Shown here in pieces: positions 35,951-45,605 of a stretch of 64,000 nucleotides of DNA. The DNA lies in contig BPHC01000001.1 in the NCBI GenBank assembly GCA_026003355.1, forward strand, positions 248,001 through 312,000, written 5' to 3'. Each line of letters begins with the position of its first letter. The stretch's first letter is position 1. A program made the translations under genes and the position numbers. A model generated the notes under the pieces. The model was not told where the DNA came from, searched no databases, and saw only the letters and a program-made list of their open reading frames with translations. Source of the DNA: Cyclobacteriaceae bacterium (GTDB taxonomy: Bacteria > Bacteroidota > Bacteroidia > Cytophagales > Cyclobacteriaceae).

Positions 35951-38900
35951 TTACTGCAGCCTTGGTGCGCGCAACCGGTAGTATCTTCGGTTGTCGAACC
36001 AGGTAACAATTCTGCGCAGCACATCAGCATATAAAGCGAGAGCCAGCAGGACGGTCATGAACCAGATAACGGCAATATTGAACCACAACGTATTAAACAC
36101 TTTACCGGCAAAATGCTTGGTGGGCTGGTAAAAATTGGCATCGTAGTCCAGCACATGCCTGGGCCTGTGTTCATCCTGGTAAATGGGGTAGTATTTCTGC
36201 ACCAGTTCTCCGTTATACTCCACAATGCGCTGCATGGCGCCTGAGTTTTTCACCCAGTCGGAAACGGCCTGGTTTACATATTTCATTTTAAGATTCATGA
36301 AAGCTTCAGCTTTTTCGGGCGTAGCCGTCATGGAAGCAATAAGGGCATCGCGCTGTTCAAGAGCTGTTTTATATTTATAATGGTAGTAATTTTTAAGCCG
36401 GCTTAAGAACAGGCGTGCAGAATCGTAGAGTGGCAGGCTGAAATTGCCGGGGCGAAGTTCGCCAACCATCGGGAATTTTTCACGGCCAATATTGTCCAGC
36501 TCGTTTTCAATTTCGGTTTTCAAAATATGCAAAGCCCGGGCCAGCCCGGTGTGCGCACTGTTGTGCCAGTGCTGCGAATTGTTGAAGCAAAATGAAAGGC
36601 GCGACTCCAGCTCGGGAATAAGGTAAGCGCGCTTGAATTCGGCCCTGGCAATTTGCTGATCATAGGCATACAATTGTTTCTCATACGGATTATCCCTGAA
36701 CTGGGTAACCATGTAAGCCTCGAATGCCCAGCGCGTGGCCATCAGGTCGCCCATAAAGGGCACGCCTACCGGCTCGCTTACCCGCGGATTAAATTTATCG
36801 AAGCTTATTACCACACCGCTAAGCAGCAACTGGGGAATAACCAGCAACGGTATAAGTATATAAATGGTTACAGCCGATTTGAATGCTGACGAAATGTTTA
36901 ACCCCAGCATATTGGCAAAGCACGAAACCGAGAAAAGTATAAACCAAAACCGCCACTCGGTTAATGGTACTTCGAGTATGGTGTGGGCAATAACCAAAAA
37001 CGAAATAGTTTGCACTGCCGAAAGAAAGAACAACACCGAGCATTTGGCTGAAAGATAACTCATGCGGCTAAGATGAAGGAACTGCTCGCGCTTAAGTATT
37101 TTCCTGTCGCGGAAAATTTCTTCTGCGCTTATTATGAGACCCAGAAACAAGGCCACCACCACGCTCATGAAAAAGAATACGGGAATGTTGCTGTTATTAA
37201 AAAAGGTATAGCCCTTGTTATCTTCCAGTACATTGAAATACTTTACCATATAGGCAATAAAGAAGGCCAGTACAGGGGCTTCCAGAAGTGTAATAAGCAA
37301 ATATTGCCTGTTGGCTGCCTTGGCCAGCACATCGCGGGCAAGGAAAATAAAGTATTGCCGCCACCTTGTTGCTACGGGAACGGCCGGTGGCAGTTTTACA
37401 GGTTCGCGGTTTATTTTCGGAATGCGGATGCGCTGCTTAAAATACTGGTACCACTGCCCGGGTGATATTTTGCGGGCATTGGTAACCCTTCCGTACTCGT
37501 TAACAATGCGTGTCTCAATTATGCTGAACACCTGCTCGGGGTTAATATTGCCACACACCGGGCAGGCACCCTGCGTTTTATTGGCTGCGTTAACTATTTC
37601 GCGGAAATAAATTACCGATTCAACCGGATTACCGTAATAAATCTGGAAGCCGCCCACATCCAGAATAATCAGCGTATCGAACATCTTGAATACATCCGAT
37701 GAGGGTTGGTGAATTACCACAAACACCAATTTGCCACGCAAGGCCACCTCCTTCAGTAAATCCATAATATTTTCCGAGTCGCGCGATGAAAGCCCCGAGG
37801 TGGGCTCATCAACAAAAAGCACCCAGGGTTCGCGCAACAGCTCCAGGCCAATGTTTAGGCGTTTACGCTGGCCTCCGCTTATTACCTTTTCGAGGGGCGA
37901 GCCCACCTTCAGGTCGCGTATATCTGAAAGGCCAAGTTGACTAAGCAGCCTGTCAACACGGGCCGCGGTTTTATCGGGGGTTTCGTCCCGGCTGCTCAGT
38001 CGTGCACTGTAGTACAGATTTTCAAATACCGTAAGATCTTCAACCAGCAGGTCATCCTGCGGTACGTAGCCAATAAGCCCCTGCACTTTATCCGGATCGG
38101 CATAAATATCGATGCCGTTCAGCAACACCCGTCCACTGGAAGGCGCCCACGAACCGTTGAGTACACTGAGCAACGTTGATTTGCCCGATCCGCTGGCACC
38201 CATTATACCTACCAGTTTACCCCCTGTTTCGGCCAGGTTAATGTTTTGCAACCCGGCCCTGCCAGACCGGAAATGATAAAAAATATGCTCGGCCTCAAAA
38301 GAAATAACAGGCCGGTTGGAGGTGGACAGGAACCGGCTTATAATGTCGCTGTAATAAATAGGCCTAATCTTGTCACCGCGAATGGTGCTGCCTGCAGGCA
38401 GCACATCTACCCGCCGGCTGCGCAAGGGTATGCTGTTAAGGTACAGCACCGATATGCCCAGGTATTTTATAAAAAGCGACTCTTCCAGCTTAAGTACGGC
38501 TATAAGGCCATTAATATTCTTTTCGACAATATGCAGACCGGGATACGGGGTCTGGTCATAACCTTCGTCAATAATAAGCACGTTTTCAGAGGCCAGCTCA
38601 TCGCGGTCTTGGCCGGTTATAAATCTGCGTAACGCTTCTATATGCTCAGGCGGAATATTCAGGGCCCTGCCGATATAATAAATAAGGTTTTCCTGACGGT
38701 CGGATATATCCTCATCGGCATAGGCCAGCTCGATGATTTTAATGATTAGCACCAGCTTTTGCTGCCGGGTAAGCGACTGGTTAACCTGTCGGCTAATATC
38801 CATAATACGCGACCACTCTTCAACAAACTGTTGGGTTTCTGCGTCTGCCGATATATCAGTGGTTTGGGGTGGGGCACTGACAAACTCATCGAAAAGCGCC

Positions 38901-39037
38901 AGGTAAGTCTTTACCTCATCGCGGTTAAGGTGCAGACCTAAAAATTCCTTGATTTTATTTCGTTCGTCTTCGGTTATGCGCTCGCGGGCCACTATGGCAA
39001 ACAACCGTACAACCGCTTTAAGCAATTCTTCGCTCAT
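35951..39037 (-). CDS. ABC transporter, ATPase and permease fused, with TerB-like N-terminal domain
   Basis: 1028 residues. Residues 1-145 are helical with KIIELAYADEDISDRQ, a TerB-like (DUF533-like) acidic motif. Residues ~150-240 form a beta-rich unit that could be FHA-like. The ABCG-type ATPase follows: Walker A GASGSGKST (280-288), YVPQDDLL, signature ISGGQRKRLNIG, Walker B LFVDEPTSGL and the H-loop IHQPSSD. A CPVC motif lies in the linker. ABC-2-type membrane helices occupy ~590-780 and a last helix ~990, with a ~200-residue charged extracytoplasmic domain between. It is probably a homodimeric exporter with an unknown substrate; the TerB/FHA-like front suggests regulation. It lies 49 bases upstream of a separate lipoprotein gene. 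Confidence 0.88.
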   Translation of the reverse strand: MSEELLKAVVRLFAIVARERITEDERNKIKEFLGLHLNRDEVKTYLALFDEFVSAPPQTTDISADAETQQFVEEWSRIMDISRQVNQSLTRQQKLVLIIKIIELAYADEDISDRQENLIYYIGRALNIPPEHIEALRRFITGQDRDELASENVLIIDEGYDQTPYPGLHIVEKNINGLIAVLKLEESLFIKYLGISVLYLNSIPLRSRRVDVLPAGSTIRGDKIRPIYYSDIISRFLSTSNRPVISFEAEHIFYHFRSGRAGLQNINLAETGGKLVGIMGASGSGKSTLLSVLNGSWAPSSGRVLLNGIDIYADPDKVQGLIGYVPQDDLLVEDLTVFENLYYSARLSSRDETPDKTAARVDRLLSQLGLSDIRDLKVGSPLEKVISGGQRKRLNIGLELLREPWVLFVDEPTSGLSSRDSENIMDLLKEVALRGKLVFVVIHQPSSDVFKMFDTLIILDVGGFQIYYGNPVESVIYFREIVNAANKTQGACPVCGNINPEQVFSIIETRIVNEYGRVTNARKISPGQWYQYFKQRIRIPKINREPVKLPPAVPVATRWRQYFIFLARDVLAKAANRQYLLITLLEAPVLAFFIAYMVKYFNVLEDNKGYTFFNNSNIPVFFFMSVVVALFLGLIISAEEIFRDRKILKREQFLHLSRMSYLSAKCSVLFFLSAVQTISFLVIAHTILEVPLTEWRFWFILFSVSCFANMLGLNISSAFKSAVTIYILIPLLVIPQLLLSGVVISFDKFNPRVSEPVGVPFMGDLMATRWAFEAYMVTQFRDNPYEKQLYAYDQQIARAEFKRAYLIPELESRLSFCFNNSQHWHNSAHTGLARALHILKTEIENELDNIGREKFPMVGELRPGNFSLPLYDSARLFLSRLKNYYHYKYKTALEQRDALIASMTATPEKAEAFMNLKMKYVNQAVSDWVKNSGAMQRIVEYNGELVQKYYPIYQDEHRPRHVLDYDANFYQPTKHFAGKVFNTLWFNIAVIWFMTVLLALALYADVLRRIVTWFDNRRYYRLRAPRLQ

Positions 39038-39207
39038 ATAAACCGATGAAGTGCGTTAAAATACTCAGGTAAGGGCTGAGTTAAAAATGATTTACCTATG
39101 GGTACGGAAATTTAGGCAGTATAGCCGTGCTTTCAGATAAAATATTTAATTTCGTTTATCTGTAACTTATTCTTTTGCAAAACGACATACCCCAAAACAT
39201 TAATTTT

Positions 39208-39954
39208 ATGAAAAAACCTGTATTATTTATCCTTTTAACAGCCGGCCTGTTCTCCCTTCAGGCCCAGACGCCAGATGAAATCATAAGTCGGTATTTTGAG
39301 AATACCGGGGGTATTGAAAAGTGGAAATCGCTTACCGGAATGAAAATCGTTGCCAAAGCCAATCAGCAGGGTTTGGAAATACCCCTGGAAATAGTACAAC
39401 TCAAGGATGGTCGCCAGTATACCAAAATATCGTTTCAGGGAAAAGAAATTATGCAAGGAGTATACGATGGCCAAACGCTTTGGTCCACTAACTTTATGAA
39501 CATGAAGGCCGAACGCAGCGATGCCGAATCAACAGAAAATTTCAAGCAACAGATAGGCGAATTTCCTGATCTTTTTCTGAACTACAAAACACTGGGTTAC
39601 ACTGTTGAGCTGGTGGGAAAGGAAACCGTTGAAGGCAGCGAAACCTTTAAACTTAAGGTTACCAAAAAGCCCATAAAGGTTGACGGCATACCCACCGATA
39701 ACATTGTTTACTACTATTTTGATATCCATGACTATGTACCCCTGCTTATTGAAACCGAAATCAAATCTGGGCCGGGAAAAGGCCAGATTTCGCAAATTAA
39801 ATACAGCGATTACCAGGAAGTTGGTGGCCTGATCTTCCCCTTCTCCATGTCGCAGGGCATTAAAGGAGGGCCGGCCGGGAGTCTTACCATTACTGCCTAC
39901 GAACTGAACCCCAAAGTGGATGAGGTTGTCTTCAAATATCCGGAAGGCAACTAA
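39208..39954 (+). CDS. LolA-like exported protein
   Basis: 248 residues from the ATG at 39208, which opens a signal peptide (MKKPVLFILLTAGLFSLQAQ); the in-frame TTG at 39175 precedes it. The N-terminal motif PDEIISRYFENTGGIEKWKS and the following half-barrel strands (IPLEIVQLKDGRQYTKISF, VELVGKETVEGSETFKLKVT, IPTDNIVYYYFDIHDYVPLLIE) fit the LolA/LolB-like outer-membrane lipoprotein-sorting fold used in several Bacteroidota proteins. The role is uncertain; it could bind a hydrophobic ligand in the periplasm. It has its own terminator and precedes the BNR-repeat gene by 82 bases. Confidence 0.75.
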   Translation: MKKPVLFILLTAGLFSLQAQTPDEIISRYFENTGGIEKWKSLTGMKIVAKANQQGLEIPLEIVQLKDGRQYTKISFQGKEIMQGVYDGQTLWSTNFMNMKAERSDAESTENFKQQIGEFPDLFLNYKTLGYTVELVGKETVEGSETFKLKVTKKPIKVDGIPTDNIVYYYFDIHDYVPLLIETEIKSGPGKGQISQIKYSDYQEVGGLIFPFSMSQGIKGGPAGSLTITAYELNPKVDEVVFKYPEGN

Positions 39955-39973
39955 CCCGCAACCAAACAACAGT

Positions 39974-40003
39974 AAAGGCTTGTTACTACAGGCCTTTTTT
40001 TTG
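39974..40003 (+). terminator. Rho-independent terminator after the LolA-like gene
   Basis: AAAGGC pairs with GCCTTT around a 12-base loop and is followed by a run of eight T. The stem is short (6 bp) but the T run is strong. Confidence 0.65.
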
Positions 40004-40036
40004 TTTAGCCGCCATCGTGAAACTAACCTCTTAACT

Positions 40037-43000
40037 ATGAAAAAGTTCATTATACTGTTTTTTGCATCTTCAGTTCTTTTTGCCCATGCACAGGACCCCG
40101 TAGCACGGGGCAAAGAATTGTTTGGTGACCTGAAAGCACGGCACATAGGGCCGGCTGTTATGAGCGGGCGGATTACCGACCTGGAAGTGCACCCTGCAAA
40201 TGCCCGCATCATCTATGCCGGAACGGCCGGAGGAGGCGTGTGGAAAAGTACAAACGGAGGAGCCACATTTAACTCCATTTTCGATGAGTACTGCCAATCT
40301 ATTGGCGCAGTAGAAGTTGATCCTACCAATCCCGATAATGTGGTGTGGGTAGGCACAGGCGAAGTATGGACACGCAACAGCGTTTCGGTTGGTGATGGAC
40401 TGTACCGAACCACCGACGGCGGAAACACCTGGCAACACATGGGTTTTGCCAATTCCGAGCGCATTGCCGGCATACAGGTAAACCCGAAAAATCCAAACGA
40501 GGTGTATGTGGCTGTGCTGGGGCCGCTGTGGAGCGACAGCGAAGAACGCGGGCTGTACAAAACTACTGACGGCGGCAAAACCTGGAATAAAATTCTTTAT
40601 ATAAATGCCACTACGGGTTGCAGCGACCTGGCAATTGACCCCAAAAATCCCAATATCGTTTATGCCTCTTTCTGGGAAGTGCGCCGAACGCCCTGGTCGT
40701 TCAAATCCGGAGGGCATAACAGCGCCCTTTACAAATCAGCCGATGGCGGAAAAACCTTTAAAAAAATACACAACGGTTTTCCTGCCGGCCAGCTCGGCCG
40801 CCTGGCTATTGCCCTTGCGCCCTCCAATCCCAACATCTTATACACGGTAGTAGAAGCCGAAGACGACAAACGCAAAGGCCTGTACCGAAGCGATGACGGA
40901 GGCGAAAACTGGCGGCAGCTTAACAACGACTTCGAATTGCTGGTGCGTCCGTTTTACTTCAGCCGCATTGTGGTTGACCCAAGGAATCCGGAAGTTGTGG
41001 TAAAAGCCGGTTTGTCGGGTTCCATTTCGCGCGATGGCGGCAAAACTTTTAAAAACCTGGGCCCCATGCATTCGGATATTCACGATATTGAATTCGATAT
41101 ACAAAACTCCGATATCCTTTACGTAGCTACCGATGGAGGCATTTACCGCTCCTGGGATGGCGGCACTACCATGGAAATTGTAGAAAACCTGCCCGTATCG
41201 CAGTTTTACCATGTTAGCGTTGACGATGAAGAGCCCTACAACGTGTATGGCGGTTTACAGGATAACGGCTCATGGTACGGCCCCTCTTCCAGTCCGGGCG
41301 GTGTGGAAGCCAAAGACTGGGTGCGCATAGGCGTAGGCGATGGATACCGGGCCTACCGGCATCCAACCAAAAAGATTATCTACTCCGAAATGCAGGGCGC
41401 TGAGAACGTATGGCGTTTTGACCCGATACGCGACCAGGCCAAAGCCATCCAGCCGCTGCCCGCCAAAGGCGACCCCAAACTGCGTTTTAACTGGAATGCC
41501 TCCCTGACCATCAGTCCCAACAACCCCGACCGGGTATATATCGGAAGCCAGTTTGTGCACCGGTCGGATGACATGGGCGAAACATGGGTAAAGATAAGCC
41601 CCGACCTTACCACCAACGATCCCACCAAACAACAACAGGAAAAATCGGGCGGGCTATCGCGCGATAATTCGGGTGCAGAAAACCATTGCACCATTTTTAC
41701 CATTGCCGAATCGCCCCTTGATGAAAATGTAGTATGGGCTGGCACAGACGATGGCAACCTGCAGGTAACGCGCGATGGCGGAAAGACCTGGACCAACGTG
41801 GTGGGTAACGTTCCGGGTTTACCGAAAAACACCATGGTTCACCACATCGAGGCCAGCGTACATGGAAAAGGAACCGCCTATGCCGTATTTACCGGCTACC
41901 AGACGGGCGACAAAAAACCTTATGTGTACAAAACCACCGACTACGGTGCTACCTGGAAGTCGTTGGTAACCCCTGATATTACCAGCTTTTGCCGTAACAT
42001 TCAGGAAGACTATGTAAACGAAAACCTGCTTTTCCTGGGTACGGAATTCGGTTTGTACATTACCCTTGATGGCGGGCAAAGCTGGATGAAATTTACCAAC
42101 AACATGCCGAACGCCAATATACACTTCATTGAGCTGCACAAGCGCACAAACGACCTGGTGCTGGCTACCCACGGACGAGGCATCATCATCATTGACGACA
42201 TCAGTCCGTTGCGTGAGCTTACGCAGGAAGTAATGAACAAAGACCTTCACTTCTTCAAACTGAAGCCGGCAGTAATAAACGAAGCCAACGGATTTGGAGG
42301 TAACAGCACCGAAACGCAGTTTGTAGGCCAGAATGCTTCGACTGCCGCACGTATAGTGTATTATCTTAAAAGACGCCACACACTTGGCAAAATGACGCTG
42401 GAAATTCAGGATCAAAACGGAAACGTCATAACCGAACTGCCACCCGGCAAATCGAAAGGCATAAATGTGGTGGAATGGAACTATACCATTAAGCCGCCTA
42501 AAATGGCAGCCGCCAAAACCTTTGCCTTTGGCGGTTTTACTCCGCTTCGTGTTCCGGCAGGAAACTACAAAGTGGTTATCCGCAAGGGTAACGAAACATA
42601 CACCAGCGATTTGGTGGTGGAGTACGACAAGAAATCGCCCATACCGCTAGCCGACCGTAAAATGCAGGAGGAAACAGCCCGCAAACTTTACGACAGATGC
42701 CAGGAGCTGGCCTACTTTGTTTATGAAATAGATGAAAACCTCAAAGCTGCCGAGGCGCTGAAGGCCAAAAATGCATCAGCGGCCAAAAGCTTTGCCCCTT
42801 ACGTTGCCGGGCTTACCCAGCTTAAAAAGACGCTGGTGGTAACCGAAGGCGATAACTATGTGGGCGCAGCCGAACCACAGCTTCGCGAAAGGCTGGCCGA
42901 ACTCTACAGCAGGGTAGCCCAGAGTTTCTACAAACCCAACCAGGCCGAACTGGACAATATGGAAGCTCTTGAGCAGCGCTTTGCCACCGCCAAAGCCGAT

Positions 43001-43108
43001 TTTGAAAAACTCAGGGCCAAGTACAAAAAATTTGAAGATGCCCTTATCAAAAACGGATTGGGACCAATATCGCTAAAACCTTTTGCCGAGTTCGTAAAAG
43101 AGCCGTGA
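40037..43108 (+). CDS. Secreted BNR/Asp-box repeat protein (VPS10/sortilin-like glycosyl hydrolase family)
   Basis: 1023 residues from the ATG at 40037, which gives a signal peptide (MKKFIILFFASSVLFAHAQ). Residues ~25-720 form beta-propellers with many Asp-box repeats of the S-x-D-x-G-x-T-W type (KSTNGGATF, RTTDGGNTW, KTTDGGKTW, RSDDGGENW, HRSDDMGETW, VTRDGGKTW, KTTDYGATW). A C-terminal ~300-residue part has a beta-domain (PAGNYKVVIRKGNETYTS) and helices. The family is labelled glycosyl hydrolase or sortilin-like but a catalytic activity has not been shown for this branch; binding or processing of proteins is an alternative. It is a monocistronic gene between two terminators. Confidence 0.85.
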   Translation: MKKFIILFFASSVLFAHAQDPVARGKELFGDLKARHIGPAVMSGRITDLEVHPANARIIYAGTAGGGVWKSTNGGATFNSIFDEYCQSIGAVEVDPTNPDNVVWVGTGEVWTRNSVSVGDGLYRTTDGGNTWQHMGFANSERIAGIQVNPKNPNEVYVAVLGPLWSDSEERGLYKTTDGGKTWNKILYINATTGCSDLAIDPKNPNIVYASFWEVRRTPWSFKSGGHNSALYKSADGGKTFKKIHNGFPAGQLGRLAIALAPSNPNILYTVVEAEDDKRKGLYRSDDGGENWRQLNNDFELLVRPFYFSRIVVDPRNPEVVVKAGLSGSISRDGGKTFKNLGPMHSDIHDIEFDIQNSDILYVATDGGIYRSWDGGTTMEIVENLPVSQFYHVSVDDEEPYNVYGGLQDNGSWYGPSSSPGGVEAKDWVRIGVGDGYRAYRHPTKKIIYSEMQGAENVWRFDPIRDQAKAIQPLPAKGDPKLRFNWNASLTISPNNPDRVYIGSQFVHRSDDMGETWVKISPDLTTNDPTKQQQEKSGGLSRDNSGAENHCTIFTIAESPLDENVVWAGTDDGNLQVTRDGGKTWTNVVGNVPGLPKNTMVHHIEASVHGKGTAYAVFTGYQTGDKKPYVYKTTDYGATWKSLVTPDITSFCRNIQEDYVNENLLFLGTEFGLYITLDGGQSWMKFTNNMPNANIHFIELHKRTNDLVLATHGRGIIIIDDISPLRELTQEVMNKDLHFFKLKPAVINEANGFGGNSTETQFVGQNASTAARIVYYLKRRHTLGKMTLEIQDQNGNVITELPPGKSKGINVVEWNYTIKPPKMAAAKTFAFGGFTPLRVPAGNYKVVIRKGNETYTSDLVVEYDKKSPIPLADRKMQEETARKLYDRCQELAYFVYEIDENLKAAEALKAKNASAAKSFAPYVAGLTQLKKTLVVTEGDNYVGAAEPQLRERLAELYSRVAQSFYKPNQAELDNMEALEQRFATAKADFEKLRAKYKKFEDALIKNGLGPISLKPFAEFVKEP

Positions 43109-43126
43109 AAAGATGAACAGCAACGC

Positions 43127-43160
43127 AAAAAAGCCGGACGGTATTGCGCCCGGCTTTTTT
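43127..43160. terminator. Bidirectional terminator between convergent genes
   Basis: AAAAAAGCCGG pairs with CCGGCTTTTTT around a 12-base loop. It has A and T runs on both sides, so it can end the BNR gene on the plus strand and the long sugar operon on the minus strand. Confidence 0.88.
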
Positions 43161-43177
43161 TTCAAACCCAAACAGAT

Positions 43178-43795
43178 TTAAGAAGTAGCCCAGGCCTTCC
43201 CTCCGGCCTCTTGCAGCGTTATACAACCCTTATACGATCCCGGAACTGCTTCATACTGAAGTACCAGGGTAGCACCAGGCTCGGAGGTAAAGAAACCTGC
43301 CATGGTAAGTTCCTTGCATTTGAGGATGAACGGCCGTTTACGTCTTTCTGCTGCACCAGCCTTTTCCTGTTCAACAGCCTTGTTGTGTACGGAAATGGCA
43401 TAGGCTTCCTGTTTTTCGGCCGAAAGGTCCAGAAAGTTTCGCCCGTATTCCTGCTGTGCCTCTTCAACAAAGGTGTTCAGACCTTCTGTAAATTGCTTTT
43501 GCTCTTCTTCTGTATAGCAGTCTTTTACCACCTGTTCAATAAAACCCGGTACACCTGCTTCAACAGCTCCGGGAGTATCGGTTTTAGGAATAATTATATC
43601 GGCCAGGCGGGTAATGGCGCGTGCCTGCTCTTCGGTAAAGAAGGTGGGCGTCCAGGTTAGTTCGGGTTCGGCCTTGCAGCCTTTTAATATTGCAGCAATG
43701 GTGGGAGCGGTAAGCACCCCTCCCATTACCATGGCAGTCCTGCGCAGGGCTTCTCTGCGTCCGATTACGGTAGTTGTAGGTTTATTGATGTTCAT
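43178..43795 (-). CDS. Gluconate 2-dehydrogenase subunit 3 family protein, Tat-exported
   Basis: 205 residues. The N-terminus carries a twin-arginine signal (GRREALRRTAMVMGG, then a hydrophobic stretch to ILKGCK). The mature part is helical with ITRLADIIIPKTDTPGAVEAGVPGFIEQVV, the hallmark of the small subunit of membrane-bound sugar dehydrogenases. In such enzymes it acts as the Tat carrier that takes the folded flavin subunit across the membrane. It is 25 bases behind the GMC oxidoreductase gene and last in the 20-kb operon, so the two form an oxidase complex. No cytochrome c subunit is encoded nearby. Confidence 0.92.
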   Translation of the reverse strand: MNINKPTTTVIGRREALRRTAMVMGGVLTAPTIAAILKGCKAEPELTWTPTFFTEEQARAITRLADIIIPKTDTPGAVEAGVPGFIEQVVKDCYTEEEQKQFTEGLNTFVEEAQQEYGRNFLDLSAEKQEAYAISVHNKAVEQEKAGAAERRKRPFILKCKELTMAGFFTSEPGATLVLQYEAVPGSYKGCITLQEAGGKAWATS

Positions 43796-43820
43796 GGCAG
43801 GTGAATGATTAAGACATATA

Positions 43821-45539
43821 TTAAAGATTTCCGCGCTTCATTTCTTCAACGGCATAGTGAGCTGCACGTGCTGTAAACGCCATGTAGGTAAGTGAGGGGT
43901 TTACACATGCAGCCGAGGTCATGAACGAACCATCGGTTACAAACACATTTTTACATGCGTGCACCTGATTAAATTTGTTGAGCACCGAGGTTTTGGGGTC
44001 ATGGCCCATGCGGGCGGTTCCCATTTCATGAATTCCCAGGCCAAGGCCTCCGGGGTTGTCGTAGGTAACGATGTTTTTAAAGCCCGCCGCTTCAAGCATT
44101 TCGGCTGCATCGTTCATCATATGCTTGCGCATTTTATACTCGTTTTCCCTGAATTCGGTGTCGAATTCCAGCACCGGCAGGCCGTATTTATCTTTCTTAT
44201 CCCGGTTAATGGTTACGCGGTTGTCGTGGTATGGGAGCACTTCTCCAAAACCCGTCATGCCGAGTCGCCATGGTCCTGGTTGCGATACTTCCTCCTTCAG
44301 TTGTTTGCCAATGGCAAGCTCAGCCACAAAGCGCGACCAGCCTTCCCGGCCGGCACCACCCTGGTAGCCATAGCCCCGCAGGAAGTCGCGTTTATCTTTG
44401 CCGATATTCTGGTACCGCGGAATATAGAAGCCGTTGGCCCTGCGTCCATGGTAATACTTGTCGGCAAAGCCGTCGTATTCGCCCGAAGCGCCAACGCCCA
44501 GGTGATGATCCATGATGTTGCAACCCAACTCACCGCTGTCGTTGCCCAAACCGTTGGGGAAACGACTGGAGACAGAGTTAAGCAGAATATAAGTACTACC
44601 CATGGTAGAGGCGCATAGAAAAATAATGCGGGCGTAAAATTCAATCTGCTCGCCTGTGTTGGCATCCAGCACTTTTACGCCGGTAGCCTTTCCCTTCTTT
44701 TCGTCATAAATTATTTCATACACAATTGAGTCGGGGCGGAGTGTCATATTGCCGGTTTTGGCAGCTGCGGGCAGTGTGGCCGAATTGCTGCTAAAGTAAG
44801 CACCATACGGACAACCGCGGATGCAGAGGTTTCTGAACTGGCAGGTGCCGCGTTGCGGGCTGTGCGCCACAGGCGCGGTAAGGTGTGCGGTACGGCCAAT
44901 GGTTAACACCCGGTTAAAATTTTTCTTCATGGAGTCGCGCAGGTGCTGCTCCAGGCAATTCAGTTCCATGGGGGGCAGAAATTTTCCGTCAGGAAGCTGG
45001 GGCAGGCTTTCGGCCTGGCCGCTTATTCCGGCAAAGGTTTCAACGTAGTCGTACCATGGCGCGATATCTTTATAGCGCACGGGCCAGTCAATTGCAATGC
45101 CATCGCGAAGGTTGGCTTCAAAATCGAGGTCGCTCCACCTGTAGCTTTGCCGGCCCCACATAATAGATCGGCCGCCCACGTGGTAGCCCCGCATCCAGTC
45201 AAACCGTTTACCTTCTTTCTCCAGATAAGGGTTTTCCAGATCGTTAACAAACCAGTGTTTGGATGATTGTTTTATGGTGTAACCGGTTCGGTTTTGCACC
45301 CCCTGTTTGCGAAGGTCTTCCTGTGTGGGCCTGTCGCCATAAGGCAGTTCCCAAGGGTCGAGTGTAGCGGTAGGGTAATTGGGATGTTCTACCATACGGC
45401 CGCGCTCCAACACCAGGGTTTTTAAACCCAGCTCGCACAACTCTTTGGCAGCCCATCCGCCGCTAATGCCTGTGCCAACTACTATGGCATCGTAGGTAAG
45501 TTTTTTCTCAGCGTCAGTGTTCAGGTTTACGGAATTCAT
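43821..45539 (-). CDS. GMC oxidoreductase with Fe-S motif, probable glucoside 3-dehydrogenase large subunit
   Basis: 572 residues. The FAD-binding site is IVVGTGISGGWAAKEL (~19-34). The active-site pair typical of GMC enzymes is His504 (GIHEMGTARMG) and Asn547 (AACVNPSLTY). Cys233-x5-Cys239-x3-Cys243 (GTCQFRNLCIRGC) matches the spacing I recall for the 3Fe-4S cluster of FAD-glucose dehydrogenase alpha subunits. There is no signal peptide; export is expected to depend on the Tat-tagged small subunit encoded next. Related pairs oxidise C-3 of glucosides to 3-keto sugars; together with the GH65 and trehalase genes in the operon, trehalose or another alpha-glucoside is a fair guess as substrate. 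Substrate and position are inference. Confidence 0.88.
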   Translation of the reverse strand: MNSVNLNTDAEKKLTYDAIVVGTGISGGWAAKELCELGLKTLVLERGRMVEHPNYPTATLDPWELPYGDRPTQEDLRKQGVQNRTGYTIKQSSKHWFVNDLENPYLEKEGKRFDWMRGYHVGGRSIMWGRQSYRWSDLDFEANLRDGIAIDWPVRYKDIAPWYDYVETFAGISGQAESLPQLPDGKFLPPMELNCLEQHLRDSMKKNFNRVLTIGRTAHLTAPVAHSPQRGTCQFRNLCIRGCPYGAYFSSNSATLPAAAKTGNMTLRPDSIVYEIIYDEKKGKATGVKVLDANTGEQIEFYARIIFLCASTMGSTYILLNSVSSRFPNGLGNDSGELGCNIMDHHLGVGASGEYDGFADKYYHGRRANGFYIPRYQNIGKDKRDFLRGYGYQGGAGREGWSRFVAELAIGKQLKEEVSQPGPWRLGMTGFGEVLPYHDNRVTINRDKKDKYGLPVLEFDTEFRENEYKMRKHMMNDAAEMLEAAGFKNIVTYDNPGGLGLGIHEMGTARMGHDPKTSVLNKFNQVHACKNVFVTDGSFMTSAACVNPSLTYMAFTARAAHYAVEEMKRGNL

Positions 45540-45605
45540 AATGCAGTTGTTGTGTGTTTGAAAATTAAGTTTTAGTAAACGGAAATGAAATACATTTTTG
45601 AAAAA

